In this document: in pieces, positions 30,468 to 34,915 of the stretch
Layout: every line of letters begins with the position of its first letter
Numbering within the stretch: position 1 is the first letter of the stretch
Assembly (NCBI GenBank): GCA_012519815.1
Contig: JAAYPM010000022.1
Coordinates: 1-34,915, forward strand
DNA: 34,915 bases
From: Bacteroidales bacterium
GTDB lineage: Bacteria > Bacteroidota > Bacteroidia > Bacteroidales > UBA1715
Direction: 5' to 3'
The notes under the pieces: model-generated
The model's input: the letters and a program-made list of their open reading frames with translations, nothing else
Databases searched by the model: none
What the model was told of the DNA's origin: nothing
Position numbers and translations under genes: made by a program

Positions 30468-30842
30468 ATGGTTATTTTCAAACGATTTACATATACAATA
30501 ATAACTATATTTTTATGCACAAGCCTTACATATGCACAAGGTAAAGCAAGAAAAGGTGCATATATTCCCGATGCCAGTCCCGAACAAAGTCAACAACAAG
30601 CCGATGAAAAACGCCGTAAGGAAAAACAGGCTATTGAAAAACCTCTAAACAAACGTCAAATTCGCCGTAATATGCGCCGTAGAGATAGAAAGGCAAACAA
30701 AAATTATGAGGCACATCATGAAAGGATTCAACAAAAAGAAGTAAAAAAACGTATGAAAAAAAACAAAAAAGCATCACGTGCACATAATGATAGAAAAAAA
30801 CCAAATCCTATACGTACACTCATAAATAATCTTTCCGAATGA
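30468..30842 (+). CDS. Exported highly basic protein of unknown function
   Basis: The ORF track starts 35 codons early, upstream of the promoter; I use the ATG at 30468 (MVIFKRFTYT), which gives a signal peptide ending LTYA with Gln at +1. The mature 101 residues are dominated by Lys, Arg, Gln and Asn (QQQADEKRRKEKQAIEK, KRQIRRNMRRRDRKANK, EVKKRMKKNKKASR), probably a long charged helix. Similar small Lys/Arg-rich exported proteins occur in Bacteroidota, function unknown. Its stop codon overlaps the next start (ATGA), so the pair is translationally coupled. The basic charge would suit binding to polyanions such as LPS or nucleic acid; that is inference. Confidence 0.75.
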   Translation: MVIFKRFTYTIITIFLCTSLTYAQGKARKGAYIPDASPEQSQQQADEKRRKEKQAIEKPLNKRQIRRNMRRRDRKANKNYEAHHERIQQKEVKKRMKKNKKASRAHNDRKKPNPIRTLINNLSE

Positions 30843-31729
30843 TTCAATTAGTGCGTCATGCAAATATTGATTTTAATAAATGGGACGCATGTGTTTCTTC
30901 TGCCATACATTCAGAAATATATGCACTCAGTTGGTTTTTAAACTGCGTTTCGCCACAATGGGACGCCATGATTTACAATGATTATGAGGCAGTTATGCCA
31001 CTTCCAATAAAATCAAAATATGGAATACGATATGTGGTTCAACCACCTTTGTGTCAAAAATTAGGTGTTTTTTCGCCACATGTTATTTCCAAAGACATAT
31101 ATGAAAAATTTGAAACAATACTTTCTAAATATATAAGTGTGCGATATGCTACTTATGCACCTATTTTCAACACAAAAAAATCAAAAGAACAGGCTAATTA
31201 TACAATAGATTTACATAAAAATCATGTGGAAATTGAACATGCTTTTAATAAAAACTGCAAACGCAATATTAAAAAAGCCATTAAAAACAACATAACTTCT
31301 CACACAATAAGTCATCAAGAATTTTTAGATTTTTATATACCCTTATTTGCATACCCCGATTTAGAGCATTACAAAAAAATAATAGCACATCTTTTAGATG
31401 TTGCCAATACAAACCATGCCTTAGAGTGCATAGGAACAAAAAAAAATAATTCGATAAATAGTGCAGTTGCATTTTTAAAAACCCCAAAAACATATTATTA
31501 TTTACTTGCAAATTCAAATGCAGAAGGCAAAGAAAACAGCAGTATGTTTTTACTTATTCAAAACTTTATTCAAAAACATGCACAAGAAAATGCAATACTT
31601 GATTTTGAAGGCTCACAAATTAAAGGAATAGCAAAATTTTATAAAAGTTTTGGTGCAATATATACTCCCTATTATCTTTTCACATCACACCGTTTACCTT
31701 TTTTAGGAAAATGTATGAAAAAAACATAG
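30839..31729 (+). CDS. FemAB/GNAT-like acyltransferase-fold protein
   Basis: This 296-residue protein overlaps the preceding gene by 4 bp (ATGA). It looks like a GNAT-superfamily member of the FemAB or BioF2-like kind: EIYALSWFLNCVSPQWDAMI near residue 27, PLPIKSKYGIRYVVQPPLCQKLGVF (about 55-80), FNKNCKRNIKKAIKNNI (about 134-150) and the late AILDFEGSQIKGIAKFYKSFGA, a pattern common in uncharacterised Bacteroidota proteins. FemAB relatives transfer aminoacyl groups to peptidoglycan precursors; I cannot claim that activity here. The tight coupling to an exported basic protein is odd and may be only transcriptional. Confidence 0.72.
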   Translation: MIQLVRHANIDFNKWDACVSSAIHSEIYALSWFLNCVSPQWDAMIYNDYEAVMPLPIKSKYGIRYVVQPPLCQKLGVFSPHVISKDIYEKFETILSKYISVRYATYAPIFNTKKSKEQANYTIDLHKNHVEIEHAFNKNCKRNIKKAIKNNITSHTISHQEFLDFYIPLFAYPDLEHYKKIIAHLLDVANTNHALECIGTKKNNSINSAVAFLKTPKTYYYLLANSNAEGKENSSMFLLIQNFIQKHAQENAILDFEGSQIKGIAKFYKSFGAIYTPYYLFTSHRLPFLGKCMKKT

Positions 31730-31761
31730 TTATTCTTTCATACAAAATTAATGATTTTATA

Positions 31762-34008
31762 TTAATATCCTCCTGCTTCTATGTGAGCCAGCACAAATTG
31801 TATTTCGCCATATGTTATAGTGTCGGGCAAAGCTTTTTTTATTGCTTTAAGCGAAAAACTCTCAACATTTTTAATTGTTTGTTTTATAAGATTCACTTTT
31901 TCTTTTGACATTAAATCTTCAATATCAATCATGCTTTCGGCAACAAAATAAGCTAAATGTTTTTCTATTGTTCCTACGGTGAAATCTCGTTCTTTTGCAA
32001 TTTGTTCAATTTCCATTCCCGCCGAAAACATTTCAAAACTTATTTCTTGTGTTGTACGCTTATCTTTTAATTTTGATTTTGCAGGTGTTTTTTGCTTTTT
32101 TGCTTTTTTAACAGATGCTTTCTGTTCATACTGTGCACGTTTTTCTATAATATATTCAGGCACAGGCGTTTTTTTTACAAGTGTTTTATTTGAAATAATG
32201 GCAGTAAGAATTTCAATACTTTTTCTCATTTTTTGAAATTGATTAAAAGCTGACAATTCTAAGTTTCTAAGTTCAGTTTCATAGGCTTTAACTCCTCGTA
32301 TTGACTGAAGTTCAGAAATAAGAGCAAAAAAGTCCTGTGAAACCTCATCAAAAATAGGTTCACAATAAGCAACCCCTGCTTGCACACGTTGCAATATAAA
32401 ATCCAACTCTGCATTAGTATAAAAACACCGTCTGATTTGATTTTGAAATTTTTGCAACACTTCAATAAGTGGCGTTAATTTGTTACAAATACGTTCAATT
32501 TCTGGTTTAAATGCTTGTTTATTTGAATGAGTTTCGCTTTTTGTGTACGTAGCAATGTGTCGTTGTATCATAGTATGTAATGGCAACACATCAAACGACT
32601 CTACTATATGCGATTCTATATATGAAATAACCCCGTTTTTGTATTCATTTTCTAATTCTTGCGTATTTAATTTTCTGTTAGTAAATTGTAACAAACGAGC
32701 ATTTTGATTAGGCATATTTTCTTTAATTGGCGTGGTTAAAACCAATCCATCTAACGATTCAAGTCGCGAAAGTGCCACATATATTTGCCCGGGAGCAAAG
32801 GCGTCAGAAACATCAATAATAGCCTTTGCAAAGGTAAGCCCCTGACTTTTATGCACAGTAACAGCCCATGCCAATTTTATTGGATAATGCGTAAACGTTC
32901 CTATAATTTTTTCTTGAATCTCACCCGTCGTTTTGTGTAATTCAAATCGTTTATGTTCCCAAGTATATTTTTCTACTTCTACTATTGTTTTTGTTTCAGG
33001 AAATTCAACAAGAATTTTGTCGGCAGTTGTTTCATGCACCACACCAATTTTTCCATTATAATATTGAGATTCACCAGAATAATCATTTTTTAAAAACATA
33101 ATTTGAGCACCTTGTTTAAATTCTGTTGTAATATCAATAGGATATATATGTTCGGGAAAATCGCCCGTAATTGATGCTTCATAAAAATATGATGGCGTGG
33201 TAAGTTTCTGTAATTCTGCGGCATTTATGGTATCAGCCTTTCGGTTGTGGGTTGTAATATGAATGTAAGAATCGTTTTTATTCATTGCAAAATCCGACTT
33301 TACGTATGAATTTAATATGCGAGTATCGTCTGCGGTTATTATATTGTTACGTAAATTATTCAAAATATTCACAAAATCCACATCAGACTGCCGATAAATC
33401 CGTTGCAGTTCAATTGTTATAGGTTTTTGTTGTTGAAATACTAAGGCATCAAAAAAATAGAGACTTTTATAAAATTGCTGCAAAACATTCCATTCTTCAT
33501 CTTTCACAATAGGAGGTAATTGCAGCATATCACCTATAAATAACACTTGCAAACCGCCAAAAGGGAGTGTACGTTTTTGACGTGCATATCGTAAAATCGT
33601 ATCAATTGCATCAAGCACATCGGCTCGTAGCATACTTACTTCATCTATAATAAGCAGTTCGGTTTGTTGCAATAAATTTCGTTTAGCTGCATGTAATTTA
33701 ATTTTTTGGGGCAGTTGGTCTAGTGGTGTAATTTCAAATTGAACGTTTTCCATGTGAGTACTACCTGTATATGGAATAAATGCTCCAAACGGAATCTGAA
33801 ACAGCGAATGTAATGTTACACCTCCTGCATTAAGTGCCGCTATTCCTGTTGGTGCTGCAATTAACACTTGTTTATGCGTATTAGACACAATAGTGCGAAG
33901 CAAGGTGGTTTTTCCTGTTCCTGCTTTTCCTGTTAAAAAAATTGATTTATTCGTACCATTAATAAACTTTATAGTTGTAAGTGCGTGTTCATTATCGGTA
34001 AATTTCAT
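31762..34008 (-). CDS. Pif1-type SF1 helicase with C-terminal helix-turn-helix region
   Basis: This 748-residue DNA helicase has Walker A GKAGTGKTTLL (27-37), the following motif APTGIAALNAGG, Walker B IIDEVSML (121-127), GDMLQLPPI, a QRIYRQSDVDFVNILNNLR motif, and TVHKSQGLTFAKAIID with VALSRL. The UvrD_C_2-like region ends near 430. The middle third (about 470-610) is helical with an HRDC-like look, and the last 110 residues contain TTQEISFEMFSAGMEIEQIAKERDFTVGTIEKHLAYF, an HTH_40-like unit as in RecQ-locus helicases. Pif1 family members unwind G-quadruplexes and forks; the role here is unknown. A -7 element TATTTTTG is on the minus strand at 34043-34036. Confidence 0.9.
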   Translation of the reverse strand: MKFTDNEHALTTIKFINGTNKSIFLTGKAGTGKTTLLRTIVSNTHKQVLIAAPTGIAALNAGGVTLHSLFQIPFGAFIPYTGSTHMENVQFEITPLDQLPQKIKLHAAKRNLLQQTELLIIDEVSMLRADVLDAIDTILRYARQKRTLPFGGLQVLFIGDMLQLPPIVKDEEWNVLQQFYKSLYFFDALVFQQQKPITIELQRIYRQSDVDFVNILNNLRNNIITADDTRILNSYVKSDFAMNKNDSYIHITTHNRKADTINAAELQKLTTPSYFYEASITGDFPEHIYPIDITTEFKQGAQIMFLKNDYSGESQYYNGKIGVVHETTADKILVEFPETKTIVEVEKYTWEHKRFELHKTTGEIQEKIIGTFTHYPIKLAWAVTVHKSQGLTFAKAIIDVSDAFAPGQIYVALSRLESLDGLVLTTPIKENMPNQNARLLQFTNRKLNTQELENEYKNGVISYIESHIVESFDVLPLHTMIQRHIATYTKSETHSNKQAFKPEIERICNKLTPLIEVLQKFQNQIRRCFYTNAELDFILQRVQAGVAYCEPIFDEVSQDFFALISELQSIRGVKAYETELRNLELSAFNQFQKMRKSIEILTAIISNKTLVKKTPVPEYIIEKRAQYEQKASVKKAKKQKTPAKSKLKDKRTTQEISFEMFSAGMEIEQIAKERDFTVGTIEKHLAYFVAESMIDIEDLMSKEKVNLIKQTIKNVESFSLKAIKKALPDTITYGEIQFVLAHIEAGGY

Positions 34009-34179
34009 AGTATGTATATTTTTAGTGTTGCGTTACAAAAATATGATTTTTTCTTTATCATTTTCATATTGTTGCAATATATTTACAAGCACTAGTATAC
34101 GTTATAGTATGATATGCAATAAAAAACTACCACAAAACATACATCTATTTTGTAAAAAACAAGACAATAGAGCAAGAAG

Positions 34180-34915
34180 TTACAGAGGATTTTTCATAAG
34201 CACTTCATGGATTATAGAGGGCAAGACGGCATGCATTGTTTTTTGAGAAACACACCAATATGTGTTTTTTCGTTCCAAATATTTTCCTAAATATATTTGC
34301 TCTGATTGTCCGGGGGTTGGGACTAAAATGGCTTTTATTTTTAATTTTTCATAATCCATAATTGAACTATAGCCAGCACGCGAAATTACAAGCTTTGAAC
34401 CGCATAAAAAATGATTTATTTCATGATTTGTTGCAAACGTTTGAATTCTGCAATTTTTAATATTTGTAAAATTATTTTCGGCGGCAACAACACCACGAAC
34501 AATGCACGATTTATAAGGCAGATACGGTAAAATTGCACGGAGTTCTTTTTCAAAAATTGTTCGTTGTGGCTCTGGTCCCGAAACAATAGCCACAATATCA
34601 TATACAATAGGGCAAGTAATAGATTCTCGTGCTGTTAAAGGACCTATATAATGCATGTTTGGTACTTTCCAACTATGTGATAAAATTCCAGATAAATTTT
34701 TTGTTCCTTCATAATCAGGAATCCAACATTCATCAAAGTTTGAAATCATGCTTTTATTAACCAAAAAAAAGAGATATTCAAACGGTCGCAAAAACCATGG
34801 AAGCCGAATGCGAATTTGATGTGTTATAAACACAGAGCGACACAATAAACTGCGCATACCAAATCGATTGTCGGAAATTATGATATCGGCATTGTATTTT
34901 CGAACCAAATTATCG
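34180..34915 (-). CDS. MurG-like glycosyltransferase, N-terminal part beyond the window
   Basis: The reading frame stays open to the window edge (the track start is an internal TTG read as Met, preceded by an in-frame Asn and Asp), so the N-terminus is missing. The visible 240-odd residues have the GT-B fold C-terminal half: DIIISDNRFGMRS, a VIFITHQIRIRLPWFLRPF-like acceptor side, DIVAIVSGPEPQRTIFEKEL, CGSKLVISRAGYSSIMDYEKLKIKAILVPTPGQSEQ, which is the nucleotide-sugar binding motif of GT28/MurG-like enzymes. Substrate is unknown; a role in glycan or glycolipid synthesis is likely. The 171-base gap to the helicase start contains the hairpin ATATTG-TTG-CAATAT and nothing else clear. Confidence 0.85.
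   Translation of the reverse strand, partial: DNLVRKYNADIIISDNRFGMRSLLCRSVFITHQIRIRLPWFLRPFEYLFFLVNKSMISNFDECWIPDYEGTKNLSGILSHSWKVPNMHYIGPLTARESITCPIVYDIVAIVSGPEPQRTIFEKELRAILPYLPYKSCIVRGVVAAENNFTNIKNCRIQTFATNHEINHFLCGSKLVISRAGYSSIMDYEKLKIKAILVPTPGQSEQIYLGKYLERKNTYWCVSQKTMHAVLPSIIHEVLMKNPL

Overview
This AT-rich window comes from a member of the Bacteroidota, most likely a Bacteroidales-type anaerobe; the genus cannot be read from the sequence. The evidence is of several kinds. Two secreted proteins end in type IX secretion (T9SS) sorting-type tails. Several genes belong to families typical of the phylum (DUF4294, RNase G beside HU, the coaX-to-PpiD envelope cluster, GH3-like enzymes). Promoters match the phylum consensus TTTG/TTG, then about 17-21 nt, then TAnnTTTG. 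Shine-Dalgarno sequences are almost absent, and predicted signal peptidase I sites are followed by glutamine.

Layout. 1-2376 (minus): a tRNA with anticodon CAT cut by the window edge, bifunctional hisB, and a lipoprotein glutaminyl cyclase. 2576-5041 (plus): a tight four-gene run of sufE, a DUF59/SufT-type Fe-S protein, a DegT/WbpE-type sugar aminotransferase and a WbpD-type hexapeptide N-acetyltransferase. 5042-8026 (minus): an unknown lipoprotein, proC and a GH3-type adenylating enzyme. 8151-12835 (minus): two T9SS cargo proteins, one beta-rich and probably carbohydrate-binding, the other a 1163-residue GH44 glucanase with Ig-like repeats and a CBM6-type module. 12929-13721 (minus): a zeta-toxin-like kinase and a small partner. 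14027-17583: a LuxE-like adenylating protein divergent from a radical SAM/SPASM protein and a polyprenyl-phosphate sugar transferase. 17578-18168 (minus): a DUF4294 protein.

18295-25889 (plus) is an envelope-biogenesis cluster: coaX, a FadL/PorV-like outer-membrane protein, a TPR protein, lptC, a small two-helix membrane protein missing from the ORF track, a CorC/HlyC-type CBS protein and a PpiD/SurA-type chaperone, closed by an intrinsic terminator. 26125-27609 holds a rhomboid protease and a divergent unknown lipoprotein. 27645-29890 holds HU, a 29-residue COX24/bS22-like ribosomal protein gene missing from the ORF track, and rng with a structured leader. 29951-31729 holds a Rieske-like lipoprotein divergent from a secreted highly basic protein and a FemAB/GNAT-like protein. 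31762-34915 (minus) holds a Pif1-type helicase with an HTH tail and a MurG-like glycosyltransferase cut by the window edge.

I see no CRISPR array, prophage, insertion sequence or rRNA. The strongest leads are these: a perfect AGGAGG Shine-Dalgarno in front of the COX24/bS22-like gene, in a phylum whose ribosomes normally hide the anti-SD; the co-occurrence of a glutaminyl cyclase with six signal peptidase I substrates that all have Gln at +1; a Rieske-like protein with Cys in place of a ligand His; hairpins and a short overlapping ORF at the starts of lptC and rng; and the multimodular T9SS-exported GH44 enzyme.
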